Source: Collinsella sp. (lineage in GTDB: Bacteria > Actinomycetota > Coriobacteriia > Coriobacteriales > Coriobacteriaceae). From it: a stretch of DNA of 20,492 nucleotides. The position numbers were made by a program, and so were the translations under genes. The stretch is from positions 1-20,492 of the forward strand of contig JAHYYL010000012.1 of NCBI GenBank assembly GCA_019424965.1. Direction: 5' to 3'. The notes beneath the pieces are model-generated. The model was not told where the DNA came from. It did not search any database and saw only the letters and a list, made by a program, of their open reading frames with translations. Positions 7,132-15,463 of the stretch are shown here, piece after piece; within the stretch, counting starts at the first letter, position 1; each line of letters begins with the position of its first letter.

Positions 7132-9846
7132 CTACTCGGTACGGGCAACCTGGTCGATGCGGTAACCCTCGATCTGGTCGCCGGGCTTGATGTCCTGGAA
7201 GTTCTCCAGGCCAATGCCGCCCTCGGAACCGCTCTTGAGGCTCTTGGCCTCGTCCTTGTAGTGGCGCATCGAGGCGATCTTGCCGTTGAAGACCACGATG
7301 CCGTCGCGCACCAGACGCACGGAATCGGTCGCGGCGATCTCGCCCTCTTCGACACGGACACCGGCGGCGATACCGACTTTGGGCACCTTGAAGGTGTCCA
7401 GGACGGTCGCGGTACCCGTGGAGACCTCGACCTCGGTGGGCTTGAGCATGCCGATGCGGGCAGCGTCGAGCTCCTCAAGGCACTTGTAGATGACGTCGTA
7501 GCAACGGATCTCGACGCCCTCGCGCTCGGCAGCGGAGCGGGCCTTGCCGTCGGGACGGACACCAAAGCCGATGATGATGGCGTTGGAAGCGTCGGCCAGG
7601 ACGACGTCGGTCTCGTTGATGGCGCCAACGGCGGAGTGGATCGTGTTGATGCGGACCTCGGACTGATCCATCTTGTCGAGCGAGTCCTGAAGAGCCTCGA
7701 TAGAGCCCTGGACGTCGGCCTTGATGATCAGGTTGAGCTCCTTGACCTCGGCGTCGGCAATGGTCTCAAAGAGGTTCTCGAGCGTGACGTGCTTGACGCG
7801 GCTCTGCTCCTCGATACGGGCCTTGAGCGAACGCTCGTCGGCAAGGGCGCGAGCCTCGCGCTCGTCCTCGAACACACGGAACTCGTCACCGGCGTTGGGC
7901 ACGGACTGCAGGCCCAGGATCTCAACGGCGTCGGAGGGACCGGCCTCGGTGACGGCGCGGCCCTTGGGGTCGAGCATGGCGCGGACGCGGCCGTAGGTGA
8001 GGCCGGCGACAAGCGTATCGCCCACGTGCAGGGTACCGCGGGTCACGAGCACAGTAGCGACCGAGCCGCGGCCCTTGTCGAGCTTGGCCTCGAGGACGTT
8101 GCCGGAGGCAAAGGTGTCCGGGTTGGCCTTGAGCTCGAGCACATCTGCCTGGAGCAGCACGGTCTCGAGCAGATCGTCGATACCGATCTTCTGCTTGGCC
8201 GAGATGTTGACGAACATGTTCTGTCCGCCCCACTCCTCGGGGATGACGCCGTACTCGGTGAGCTCCTGACGCACACGGTCGGGGTTGGCGCCGGGCTTAT
8301 CGATCTTGTTGACGGCGACAACGATGGGTACGCCGGCGGCCTTGGCGTGGTTGATCGACTCGACCGTCTGGGGCATGACACCGTCGTCGGCAGCCACGAT
8401 CAGAATGACGATGTCGGTCACCTTGGCGCCACGGGCACGCATAGCCGTAAAGGTGGCGTGACCGGGGGTATCGATGAAGGTGATCTTGCGGTCGTTGATC
8501 ATGACCTGCGAAGCACCGATGGCCTGCGTAATGCCGCCCGCCTCGCCGGCAGCAACGCCGGTGTGACGGATGGCGTCGAGCAGCGACGTCTTGCCGTGGT
8601 CGACGTGGCCCATGACGGTGACGACCGGTGCGCGCGGCTTAAGGTCGGCGGGATCGTCGTAGAACGAGAAGGTGTTCTCCTCCTCGGGGGTGATGATCTT
8701 GATCTGACGACCCAAGTCGTCGGCAACGAGCTCGACGAGGTCGTCGGACATGGACTGCGTCATGGTGAGCGGCGTACCCAGCAGGAACAGGCGCTTGATG
8801 ATGTCGTTGGCCGGAACGTCGAGCGCCTCGGCGAGCTCCTGGACGGTAACGCCCTGGGAAACCTTGATGGCGTCGAGCTCCTCGGGGTTCACGCCCTGGG
8901 CCAATGCCTCCTCGATCTTGCGCTCCTCCTGAGCCTTGGCAGCCTCGCGCTCACGCTTCTCCTTGCGCTTCTTGCGGCGACCGGTGGACTCACGAGAGGC
9001 CTCCTCGACGGCTGCACGAGCCTCCTCGAGCACCTTCTCGCGGCTGTACTCCTCGGCCTCACGAGCCATGCGGCTGTAGTGGTCCTCTTCGTTGTTGTGA
9101 CCGCCCTTGCGCTTCTTGCCCTTGCCCTGCTTATCGGGGTTGGGGAAGTCCATGCCGGCAGCGACGTTGTTGCTGGCGTTGGTGCGATGGCTGTGCGGAC
9201 GGCTCTCGGAGGCGTTGCGCTCGGAGTTGTTGTCGGAGGCGTTACGATCGTTACGGCGGCCACCGCGGCGGTCATTGTTGCCGCCACGACGGTTACCGCG
9301 CTCGGCGGCGCGCTCGGCCTTGGCCTTGTCCTCGGCGTCCTTCTTCTCCTTGAGCACGGTCTCCTGTGCGGCGATCTGGTCGAGCAGCGAACGGAAGCGC
9401 GAACCGGAGTCGGAAGCGGGAACGGCGCGGCGCTGGGCCTCGCGGGCAGCCTCCTCCTTCTCGCGAGCAAGGCGCTCCTGCTCGGCCTTCTTCTTGGCCT
9501 CGGCCTCGGCGCGGGCAGCCTCCTCGGCAGCCTGGGCTGCGGCAAACTGGCGGCGTTCCTCCTCGCGTGCCTTCTCGGCGGCGATGCGCTCGCGCTCGGC
9601 CTCGGCGGCGCGAGCGGCCTCCTCGGCGGCAGCTGCCTGCTCCTCGGCCTGCTTGGCGGCCTCGACTTCCTGAGCGCGGGCCTCGATCACCGAGGCGAGC
9701 TGCTTGCGGACCATGGCGACATAGGCGTCCTCCAAAGTGGAGGACGCGGACTTAGCGGGAATCTTCATATCGGCGAGATGACCCATCAGTTCCTTGGAGG
9801 TCATGCCGAACTCTTTGGCCAGGGTGGACACACGGACTTTTGCCAT
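7132..9846 (-). CDS. infB: Translation initiation factor IF-2
   Basis: GTPase that brings initiator fMet-tRNA to the 30S subunit. The N-terminal IF2-N module (VSTLAKEFGMTSKELMGHL) is followed by a long Ala/Glu/Arg-rich, probably coiled-coil stretch (about residues 60-150). A Gly/Asn/Arg-rich linker comes next, then a second IF2-N-like module (GVTVQELAEALDVPANDIIKR). The GTPase domain has GHVDHGKTS near residue 413, DTPGHATF and NKIDKP. The C-terminal IF2 domains are complete. At 904 aa it is a typical long actinobacterial IF-2. AGGTGA lies 7 nt before the ATG. It directly follows nusA with no ylxR-type gene between. Confidence 0.98.
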   Translation of the reverse strand: MAKVRVSTLAKEFGMTSKELMGHLADMKIPAKSASSTLEDAYVAMVRKQLASVIEARAQEVEAAKQAEEQAAAAEEAARAAEAERERIAAEKAREEERRQFAAAQAAEEAARAEAEAKKKAEQERLAREKEEAAREAQRRAVPASDSGSRFRSLLDQIAAQETVLKEKKDAEDKAKAERAAERGNRRGGNNDRRGGRRNDRNASDNNSERNASESRPHSHRTNASNNVAAGMDFPNPDKQGKGKKRKGGHNNEEDHYSRMAREAEEYSREKVLEEARAAVEEASRESTGRRKKRKEKREREAAKAQEERKIEEALAQGVNPEELDAIKVSQGVTVQELAEALDVPANDIIKRLFLLGTPLTMTQSMSDDLVELVADDLGRQIKIITPEEENTFSFYDDPADLKPRAPVVTVMGHVDHGKTSLLDAIRHTGVAAGEAGGITQAIGASQVMINDRKITFIDTPGHATFTAMRARGAKVTDIVILIVAADDGVMPQTVESINHAKAAGVPIVVAVNKIDKPGANPDRVRQELTEYGVIPEEWGGQNMFVNISAKQKIGIDDLLETVLLQADVLELKANPDTFASGNVLEAKLDKGRGSVATVLVTRGTLHVGDTLVAGLTYGRVRAMLDPKGRAVTEAGPSDAVEILGLQSVPNAGDEFRVFEDEREARALADERSLKARIEEQSRVKHVTLENLFETIADAEVKELNLIIKADVQGSIEALQDSLDKMDQSEVRINTIHSAVGAINETDVVLADASNAIIIGFGVRPDGKARSAAEREGVEIRCYDVIYKCLEELDAARIGMLKPTEVEVSTGTATVLDTFKVPKVGIAAGVRVEEGEIAATDSVRLVRDGIVVFNGKIASMRHYKDEAKSLKSGSEGGIGLENFQDIKPGDQIEGYRIDQVARTE

Positions 9847-9867
9847 ATGACTTCACCTACCCTTTCT

Positions 9868-9929
9868 GGCACCTTGGGTGCCTAGAGACTGAACGAGCGT
9901 GGGAGACGCGCCGGGACCCGCCCGGCGCG
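9868..9929 (-). other. Two hairpins in the nusA-infB spacer
   Basis: A perfect 9-bp GC-only stem with a 5-nt loop occupies 9907-9929, just after the nusA stop. A second perfect 6-bp stem (GGCACC/GGTGCC, 3-nt loop) is at 9868-9882. Neither is followed by a U-run, so they are not good intrinsic terminators. They could slow polymerase, mark an mRNA-processing site or tune infB relative to nusA. This 91-bp spacer is among the longest in the operon. Confidence 0.6.
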
Positions 9930-9937
9930 ACCGCGCG

Positions 9938-11185
9938 CTAGATCAGGTCCTCCGCATCATCGAAGGCGTCGGTGTCGTGGACACCGCAGAAACGGGAGCC
10001 GGGACGAGCCTGGTTGCGGCACTGGACGCCGTCCTCGGACACGTACTCGCAGCGGCGGACGTCCTCGTCCTCCTCGTCACCGATCAGGTCGGCGGCGGGC
10101 TCCTCGTGAACGGGAACGTTCTTGAGGATGTCGGCGGCAAGCGTCTCGGACTTGATGTCGATGTGCCAGCCGGTCAGGCGCGCGGCGAGGCGGGCGTTCT
10201 GGCCCTCCTTGCCGATGGCGAGGGACAGCTGGTCGTCGGGCACGATGACGCCGGCGTAGGCCTTCTCCTCGTCGATGAGGACGCGGGTGACCTTGGCAGG
10301 CGACAGGGCGTTGGCGACGTAGACGGCAGGATCGGCATCCCACAGGATGACGTCGACGCGCTCGCCACGGAGCTCGCCCACGACAGCGCGAACACGGCTG
10401 CCCTTGGGGCCGACGCAGGCGCCCACGGGATCCAGACGGTCGTCGAGCGAGTGGACGGCTACCTTGGAACGCTGGCCGGGCTCGCGGGCGATCGACTTGA
10501 TCTGGACGGTGCCCTCATAGATCTCGGGCACCTCCTGCTCAAACAGACGACGCATGAGCTCGGGGTGGGTGCGGGAGATGACAATCGGCGGACGGCTGTG
10601 CTCGCCGCGAACCGGTTGCAGGTTGGAGTTGGGGTCGCGTACGTCGATGATCACGGCCTTGATGTGCTGGTTGTGCAGGTAGCGCTCGCCCATCGGACGC
10701 TCGTTGCGCTCGTTCTCGTAACGGCGCTGGTCAAAGTGCGGCAGCTCGGCCTCGACGCCCTCACGGATCTTGACGATCGTGAAGTCGGGCGTGGACTGCA
10801 GCACGGTACCGCTGATGAGGTCACCGATACGGCCGGAGAACTCCTCGTAGATCTGCTCGCGGGCGGAGTTGCGCACGATGGCGTTGATCTCGGCCTTGGC
10901 ATGCTGGGCAGCGATGCGGCTCGTGTTCTTGGGGGTGACGTCGATCTCCTCGAACTCGGTGAAGTTGCCCTCCTCGTCCATGGAATCGTCGATCGGCTCC
11001 AGGCGGTAGACGTAGATCTTGCCGGTGGTGCGGTCGATGGTCACCTTTGCGCCCCACTCAAGATGCAGGATCTCGGCATAGCTCTTGGCGAGCGACTGCT
11101 CCAGGCGGTCGATCAGGTAGAGCTGGTCGATGTGCTTCTCCTGGCAAAGCTCCATCAGGGCGGACATCATGTCGGATGCTGCCAT
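9938..11185 (-). CDS. nusA: Transcription elongation/termination factor NusA with C-terminal zinc-binding tail
   Basis: Binds RNA polymerase and nascent RNA and controls pausing, termination and antitermination. The N-terminal polymerase-binding domain starts MAASDMMSALMELC. An S1 domain (ISGTVLQSTPDFTIVKIREG) and two KH domains follow, with DPVGACVGPKGSRVRAV and LSLAIGKEGQNARLAARL. The last ~39 residues hold Cys379-x9-Cys389-x10-Cys400-x2-His403, a small zinc-knuckle-like motif followed by an acidic tail. Start 11185 is chosen because GGAAGG lies 8 nt upstream and it is 1 nt past the rimP stop. An 11-codon upstream extension overlapping rimP lacks support. No ylxR gene follows. Confidence 0.96.
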   Translation of the reverse strand: MAASDMMSALMELCQEKHIDQLYLIDRLEQSLAKSYAEILHLEWGAKVTIDRTTGKIYVYRLEPIDDSMDEEGNFTEFEEIDVTPKNTSRIAAQHAKAEINAIVRNSAREQIYEEFSGRIGDLISGTVLQSTPDFTIVKIREGVEAELPHFDQRRYENERNERPMGERYLHNQHIKAVIIDVRDPNSNLQPVRGEHSRPPIVISRTHPELMRRLFEQEVPEIYEGTVQIKSIAREPGQRSKVAVHSLDDRLDPVGACVGPKGSRVRAVVGELRGERVDVILWDADPAVYVANALSPAKVTRVLIDEEKAYAGVIVPDDQLSLAIGKEGQNARLAARLTGWHIDIKSETLAADILKNVPVHEEPAADLIGDEEDEDVRRCEYVSEDGVQCRNQARPGSRFCGVHDTDAFDDAEDLI

Positions 11186-11186
11186 C

Positions 11187-11681
11187 TTACTTTCCTTCCT
11201 TCGCGGGCTTGAAGTCATAGGTGGGCTTCAACTTGCACTTTTTAACATCAGAGAAATCGAGGGTAACAGACTCGCCGTCCTCGAGCTCAAGGGTCACGTT
11301 CGTCTCGGTGGCGGCGGCAATCTTGCCGGCGTACTTGCGACGGCCCTCGGTGGCGGTGGAGGTGAGCTCGCAGTTCTCGCCCGCAAAGCGGGCAAAGTCA
11401 CTCGGGCGGCGCAGCGGGCGCGCCATACCCGGGCTCGACACCTCGAGCGTATAGCTCGAAGAGATGGGGTCGAGCTCCTCAATCACATCGCCGACCCACT
11501 TGGTGTTGGCCGTGACGTCATTGAGCGACAGGCTCTGACCCTCGGCACCCTCGATACGCACACGCACGCAGGGGGCCTTGGTGGCACCCACGAGCTCAAC
11601 GTCGACGATGTCGACATCGTGCTGGGGAGCAACGGCCTCGAGCGCGTCGATGATCGCCTGCTCGGTCTTGGTCTTGACCAT
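11187..11681 (-). CDS. rimP: Ribosome maturation factor RimP
   Basis: Needed for 30S subunit maturation. This 164-aa protein shows the family core: an N-terminal alpha/beta domain (VDIVDVELVGATKAPCVRVRI), the signature YTLEVSSPGMARPL, and a C-terminal SH3-like domain (KYAGKIAAATETNVTLEL). The start at 11681 is preceded by GGAGGTG at about 5-nt spacing. The frame stays open for 85 more codons upstream, but that stretch runs through the terminator hairpin and promoter and is not protein-like. It is the first gene of the operon and is separated from nusA by 1 nt. Confidence 0.95.
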   Translation of the reverse strand: MVKTKTEQAIIDALEAVAPQHDVDIVDVELVGATKAPCVRVRIEGAEGQSLSLNDVTANTKWVGDVIEELDPISSSYTLEVSSPGMARPLRRPSDFARFAGENCELTSTATEGRRKYAGKIAAATETNVTLELEDGESVTLDFSDVKKCKLKPTYDFKPAKEGK

Positions 11682-11701
11682 TGCGGCACCTCCATCCATA
11701 C

Positions 11702-11731
11702 AAAAAAGAAGCGGGGCCGAAACCCCACTTC
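11702..11731 (-). terminator. Intrinsic terminator/attenuator in the rimP leader
   Basis: On the minus strand a 9-bp stem (GAAGTGGGG/CCCCGCTTC, one U-G pair) with a 6-nt loop is followed by six T's (11702-11707). The stem can extend by three A-U pairs into the U-run. It lies downstream of the predicted promoter and only ~20 nt before the rimP start codon, so it should cause premature termination of the rimP-nusA-infB operon unless relieved. Confidence 0.85.
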
Positions 11732-11759
11732 TTTCAATTACAACTTCATTTGCAAGCAA

Positions 11760-11788
11760 ACTATACCAATAGCTGCGGAAACGTGCAA
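11760..11788 (-). promoter_or_regulatory. Sigma70-type promoter of the rimP operon
   Basis: On the minus strand TTGCAC (11783-11788) is separated by exactly 17 nt from TATAGT (11760-11765). The predicted start is near 11753, giving a ~70-nt leader that contains the attenuator hairpin. The hexamers match the consensus at 5 of 6 positions each. No other minus-strand promoter of similar quality was seen nearby. Confidence 0.75.
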
Positions 11789-12050
11789 GCACAGTACGAA
11801 TCTGCAGGTCAGCGTGCGCACAGCTTCTCCACAAGAATAGGACAATTGGTCGAGGAACCCCATGCGGCGCACCCTCAACAGCCCCAAAACGGGCCATGCG
11901 TCCCATTCCACAGGCCCGTTCGGACCCCAAGGGCATTCCTCCCCGAGCCCCTATCGATCAGACTTACGCTAAGGGGCATTCTGCAACAAGCCAGCCAGCA
12001 AGTCGCGCAACGACGAACCTTTCCAAATCCTCTACGGCAAGGAGGCACAC
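11789..12050. other. Divergent intergenic region between rimP and the lipoprotein gene
   Basis: No gene is supported here. The segment holds an 8-bp inverted repeat AACGGGCC/GGCCCGTT (11888-11895 with 11913-11920, 17-nt spacer). A second weaker pair, GCCCCT/AGGGGC, lies around 11948-11978. A strong GGAGG for the downstream gene is at about 12041-12045. I could not identify a convincing plus-strand promoter, though one must drive the lipoprotein gene. Confidence 0.4.
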
Positions 12051-12623
12051 ATGAAACGTCTAGGCACCCCCTGCATAACTGCGCTCGCCATCGCAACGTG
12101 CTCTTTAGCCCTCGTGGGCTGCGGCAACACGAATGGCAAAACCGGAACATGCGAACCGAATCCTGGCAGCACCAAAGCCATCGAGAAAACGACGCCATCG
12201 GAGAGCTTCGACAAAATTAACGAAGACATCGTCGATCCCCAGGGACTGGGTCCCTACCCCCAAGAACAGTTCCCCATCGACCTTGAGGCAGACGAGAACG
12301 TCCATGTTACCTGCGTGGGCAAGGACACCGACGGCTACGGCGATGCCGTGCTGGTCTTTGCGGTGACAAACAACACCGATGTCGACATGATGTTTGGCGA
12401 TGTCGATGCTTATGCCTACGTCAACGGTGTCGTCCGCGACGTGCGCATGCGCCAGCCTGTCGCCGCGGGCGAAGAAACGACCGCGATGCTCACCTTTGTA
12501 GGCACCTTCGACGATCCGGACTTTGACGTGAACAACGACCTCAACGACATCTACCTTAATATCTGGATGTTCGAGGAGCAAACCGGCAACGTCTACTTTA
12601 GGGACTTGGTACACATTCCGTAG
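12051..12623 (+). CDS. Secreted lipoprotein of unknown function
   Basis: A 190-aa protein with a lipoprotein signal peptide: basic start MKR, hydrophobic core, and lipobox ALVGC with the modified Cys at residue 24. It is expected to be anchored on the outer face of the membrane. After a low-complexity linker (about 25-65) comes a ~100-residue beta-rich domain with segments such as AVLVFAVTNNTDVDM and AAGEETTAMLTFVGTF. This pattern resembles Ig-like lipoprotein domains of the DUF4352/DUF5067 kind; that match is by eye only. The domain is acidic, so ion or cell-wall binding is possible but unproven. The ribosome site is AAGGAGG, 6 nt before ATG. It is monocistronic and convergent with leuS. Confidence 0.85.
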   Translation: MKRLGTPCITALAIATCSLALVGCGNTNGKTGTCEPNPGSTKAIEKTTPSESFDKINEDIVDPQGLGPYPQEQFPIDLEADENVHVTCVGKDTDGYGDAVLVFAVTNNTDVDMMFGDVDAYAYVNGVVRDVRMRQPVAAGEETTAMLTFVGTFDDPDFDVNNDLNDIYLNIWMFEEQTGNVYFRDLVHIP

Positions 12624-12666
12624 AGGGTGACGCTCGGCACAAGCCAAGCAGGGCATATAACGCAAA

Positions 12667-12698
12667 ACGAGGGACGACCCAATCGGATCGCCCCTCGT
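12667..12698. terminator. Bidirectional terminator between lipoprotein gene and leuS
   Basis: An 11-bp stem (12667-12677 with 12688-12698, one mismatch that becomes a G-U pair on the minus strand) closes a 10-nt loop. It is flanked by CTTT on the plus side and TTTT on the minus side. It lies in the 104-bp gap between the two convergent genes and can serve both. Confidence 0.75.
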
Positions 12699-12727
12699 CT
12701 TTAACACGTCAACAATGCGCGCGGCGT

Positions 12728-15304
12728 TTACTTAACCACCAGGTTGACAAGCTTGCCGGGCACGCAGATGGCCTTGACGACCATCTTGCCCTCGGTCCAC
12801 TTAGCGACAGCGGCCTCGGCGGCAGCCTGCATTTCCTCGTTGGAGGCATCGCGAGCCACGTCGATGCGGCCACGGACCTTGCCGAGCACCTGGACGACGA
12901 TCTGCACCGTGTCCTCGATGGACTCGGCCAGGTCGAACTCGGGCCAGGCGGCGGTGTAGGCGTTGCCCTCGCAGCCGAGCGCCTCGTGCCACAGCTCATC
13001 GGCCCAGAACGGGCAGATGGGCGCCAGGACGCTCACGATGTCCTTGGCCACGCCGTAGCACAGGGCCTTGTCGCGGTCAGTGCCCTCGGTGGCGTTGAGG
13101 TAGGCGCTCGCCGCGTTGACAAGCTCCATGACGGCCGAGATCGCGGTGTTGAACTGGCCGCGATCGAAGTCCTCGGTGCACTTGGCAATGGTGCGGTGAC
13201 GCTCGCGGTAGAGCTTCATCGCAGTCTCGTCGAGCACGGACTTGTCGAAGGCCACGTTGGCATCGCCGGACTGGACGAGCTGCCACACGATACGCCAGGC
13301 GCGCTTGATAAAGCGGTTGGCGCCCTCGACGGCCTTGGGATCCCAGTCGAAGTCCTTCTCGGGCGGGGCGATAAACAGGATCGCCAGACGCATGGTATCG
13401 GCGCCGTAGGGCTCGATGACCGAACTCGGGGGCACGACGTTGCCCTTGGACTTGGACATGGTGTCGCCGTTCTCGTCCTTGACCATGCCCTGGCACAGCA
13501 GGTTGGTGAAGGGCTCGTCCACACTCAGCAGGCCCAGGTCGCGCAGTGCCTTGGTAAAGAAGCGGCTGTAGAGCAGGTGCAGAATGGCATGCTCGATGCC
13601 GCCGATGTAGTTATCGACGGGCATCCAACGGTCGGCGGCCTCGCGGGAGAAAGGCAGCTCGGTGTTGTGCGGGTCGGTATAGCGCAGGTAATACCAACTG
13701 GAGCAGGTGAAGGTGTCCATGGTATCGGTCTCGCGCTTGGCCGGGCGGCCGCAGACCGGGCAGGTGGTCTCGTAGAACTCCTTGCACTCGGCGAGGGTCT
13801 CGCAGGCGCCCAGGTCCAGGTTCTCGGGCAGCGTCACCGGCAGCTGGTCCTCGGGTACGGGGACGATGCCGCAGTGCTCGCAGTGGATGGCCGGGATGGG
13901 GTTGCCCCAATAGCGCTGACGGGAAATGAGCCAATCGCGCAGACGGAACTCGACCTTGCGACGACCGCAGCCCATGGCCTCGAGGTCGGCCACGATCGCA
14001 GCCTCGCCCTCGGAGTGCTTGCCGCCGCGCATGCCGGTGTACTTGCCGGACTGGACGAGCGTGCCCTCGGCAGCGTGGGCGCAATCCCAATCGACGGTCT
14101 CGGCATGGAAGGTATCGATGGTCTCGCCGTTAGCCTCGACGGCTGCGCGGTCGTCATCGTCCAGGATGATCGGCACGATCGGCAGGTCGTACTTGCGGGC
14201 GAACTCAAAGTCGCGCTGGTCGCCGCAGGGAACGGCCATGACGGCACCGGTACCGTAGTCGGCAACGACATAATCGGCAACCCACACGGGGACCTTCTCG
14301 CCGTTGACGGGGTTTACCACATAGCGGCCCGTGAAGGCACCGTGCTTCTCGAGGGTGCCCTGGGCACGCTCGACGGCAGAGATATGCTTGGAGTCCTCGA
14401 CGATCTTGGTGACGGCCTCCTCGTACTCTGTGCCCTCGACGAGCTCATGCAGGCCGGCGTACTCGGGAGCCAGAACAAAGAAGGAGACGCCGAAGAGGGT
14501 GTCGGCACGCGTGGTGAAGACGGTGATCTTGCCCTCGTCGCCTTCGATGGGCTCGCCATCCTGGTCGCACAGGGTAAAGTCGACCTCGGCGCCCTCGGAG
14601 CGACCGATCCAGTTGGCCTGCATCTGCTTGACGCGCTCGGGCCAGCCGGGGAGCTTCTCCAGGTCGTCGAGCAGCTCCTGGGAGTACTCGGTGATCTTGA
14701 AGTACCACTGCTCGAGGTCGCGCTTCTCGGGCTCGGTGCCGCAGCGCCAGCACTTACCCTCGGTGACCTGCTCGTTAGCCAGAACAGTCTTGCAGGTGGG
14801 GCACCAGTTGACAGGGTTCTTCTTGCGGTAGACCAGACCCTTTTCCCACAGCTTCTCAAAGATCCACTGACCCCAGCGGTAGTAGTCGGGGCTGCAGGTC
14901 TTGACCATGCGATCCAGATCGTAGGAGAAGCCCATGCGCTTCATCGTGGCGAGAGCCTGGTCCATGTTCTTATACGTCCAGGCGGCAGCCTGCGTGTTGT
15001 GCTTGATGGCGGCGTTCTCGGCGGGCAGGCCAAAGGCATCGAAGCCGATGGGGTGAAGCACGTCGTAGCCGCGCATGCGGGCCTGACGGGCCATGGCATC
15101 GCCGATGGTGTAGTTGCGCGCGTGGCCCATGTGCAGGTCGCCCGACGGATACGGGAACATCTCGAGCACGTACTTCTTGGGCTTGCTGTCGTCGGTGTCG
15201 ACGGCAAAGAGGTTGGAGTCCTCCCAGGCCTTCATCCACTTGGACTCAATGGCCTGTGCGTCGTAGGCAGGAATCTCATCCTTATGATCTGTGCAATCGC
15301 ACAT
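12728..15304 (-). CDS. leuS: Leucyl-tRNA synthetase LeuS
   Basis: Charges tRNA-Leu with leucine. The class I HIGH-type motif is in PYPSGDLHMGHARNY (about residues 51-65). A CxxC zinc module (CPTCKTVL...CWRCG) and the inserted CP1 editing domain follow. Further Cys pairs (CEHCG, CPVCG) come next, then the KMSKS-type motif DTMSKSKGN near residue 615, and an anticodon-binding and C-terminal domain. The 858-aa length is normal. The start at 15304 has AAAGGAG 5 nt upstream. The mRNA leader appears to be one long hairpin (see 15315-15455). Confidence 0.98.
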   Translation of the reverse strand: MCDCTDHKDEIPAYDAQAIESKWMKAWEDSNLFAVDTDDSKPKKYVLEMFPYPSGDLHMGHARNYTIGDAMARQARMRGYDVLHPIGFDAFGLPAENAAIKHNTQAAAWTYKNMDQALATMKRMGFSYDLDRMVKTCSPDYYRWGQWIFEKLWEKGLVYRKKNPVNWCPTCKTVLANEQVTEGKCWRCGTEPEKRDLEQWYFKITEYSQELLDDLEKLPGWPERVKQMQANWIGRSEGAEVDFTLCDQDGEPIEGDEGKITVFTTRADTLFGVSFFVLAPEYAGLHELVEGTEYEEAVTKIVEDSKHISAVERAQGTLEKHGAFTGRYVVNPVNGEKVPVWVADYVVADYGTGAVMAVPCGDQRDFEFARKYDLPIVPIILDDDDRAAVEANGETIDTFHAETVDWDCAHAAEGTLVQSGKYTGMRGGKHSEGEAAIVADLEAMGCGRRKVEFRLRDWLISRQRYWGNPIPAIHCEHCGIVPVPEDQLPVTLPENLDLGACETLAECKEFYETTCPVCGRPAKRETDTMDTFTCSSWYYLRYTDPHNTELPFSREAADRWMPVDNYIGGIEHAILHLLYSRFFTKALRDLGLLSVDEPFTNLLCQGMVKDENGDTMSKSKGNVVPPSSVIEPYGADTMRLAILFIAPPEKDFDWDPKAVEGANRFIKRAWRIVWQLVQSGDANVAFDKSVLDETAMKLYRERHRTIAKCTEDFDRGQFNTAISAVMELVNAASAYLNATEGTDRDKALCYGVAKDIVSVLAPICPFWADELWHEALGCEGNAYTAAWPEFDLAESIEDTVQIVVQVLGKVRGRIDVARDASNEEMQAAAEAAVAKWTEGKMVVKAICVPGKLVNLVVK

Positions 15305-15314
15305 ATCAGCTCCT

Positions 15315-15455
15315 TTAATCTTAGCTGGGGTCGGTCGGCTTAGCTTTATTCGCTACTGCGGACAGTCCTGCGCAAGACGAAGAGCACATTAAGTGCTCTT
15401 CTTTGCGTGCGGAACTTGTAGCAAACAAAGCTAAGCCGACCGACCCTAAGGTTAA
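15315..15455. repeat. Long imperfect palindrome forming the leuS leader (element A)
   Basis: A perfect 20-bp inverted repeat (15328-15347 with 15427-15446; GGGTCGGTCGGCTTAGCTTT) is extended outward, past a 4-nt bulge, by nine more pairs (15315-15323 with 15447-15455, one mismatch). Inside are GCTAC/GTAGC (15352-15356 with 15418-15422), CGCAA/TTGCG and a perfect 9-bp apical stem (15379-15387 with 15393-15401, 5-nt loop). The whole segment can fold into one rod, with its 3' arm ending next to the leuS ribosome site on the minus strand. It may be a structured mRNA leader or a fold-back repeat element. No T-box consensus was seen. Confidence 0.8.
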
Positions 15456-15463
15456 CTTGACTG

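Noticed and set aside
7261..9885. 874-codon open frame antisense to infB, and similar long antisense frames at 1693-3486, 12986-15343, 203-1126 and 16089-17078
   Set aside because: They mirror strongly conserved genes in a GC-rich genome, where third-position G/C bias removes antisense stops. Their translations are repetitive Leu/Gly/Asp/Val-rich and match no family.
11186..11218. Upstream start for NusA overlapping rimP
   Set aside because: The extra 11 residues are encoded by the rimP 3' end and the ribosome site GGAAGG, and start at 11185 where the conserved N-terminus begins.
11682..11936. N-terminal extension of RimP by up to 85 codons
   Set aside because: The extension would read through the predicted promoter and the terminator hairpin, is not protein-like, and the start at 11681 has a strong GGAGGTG site.
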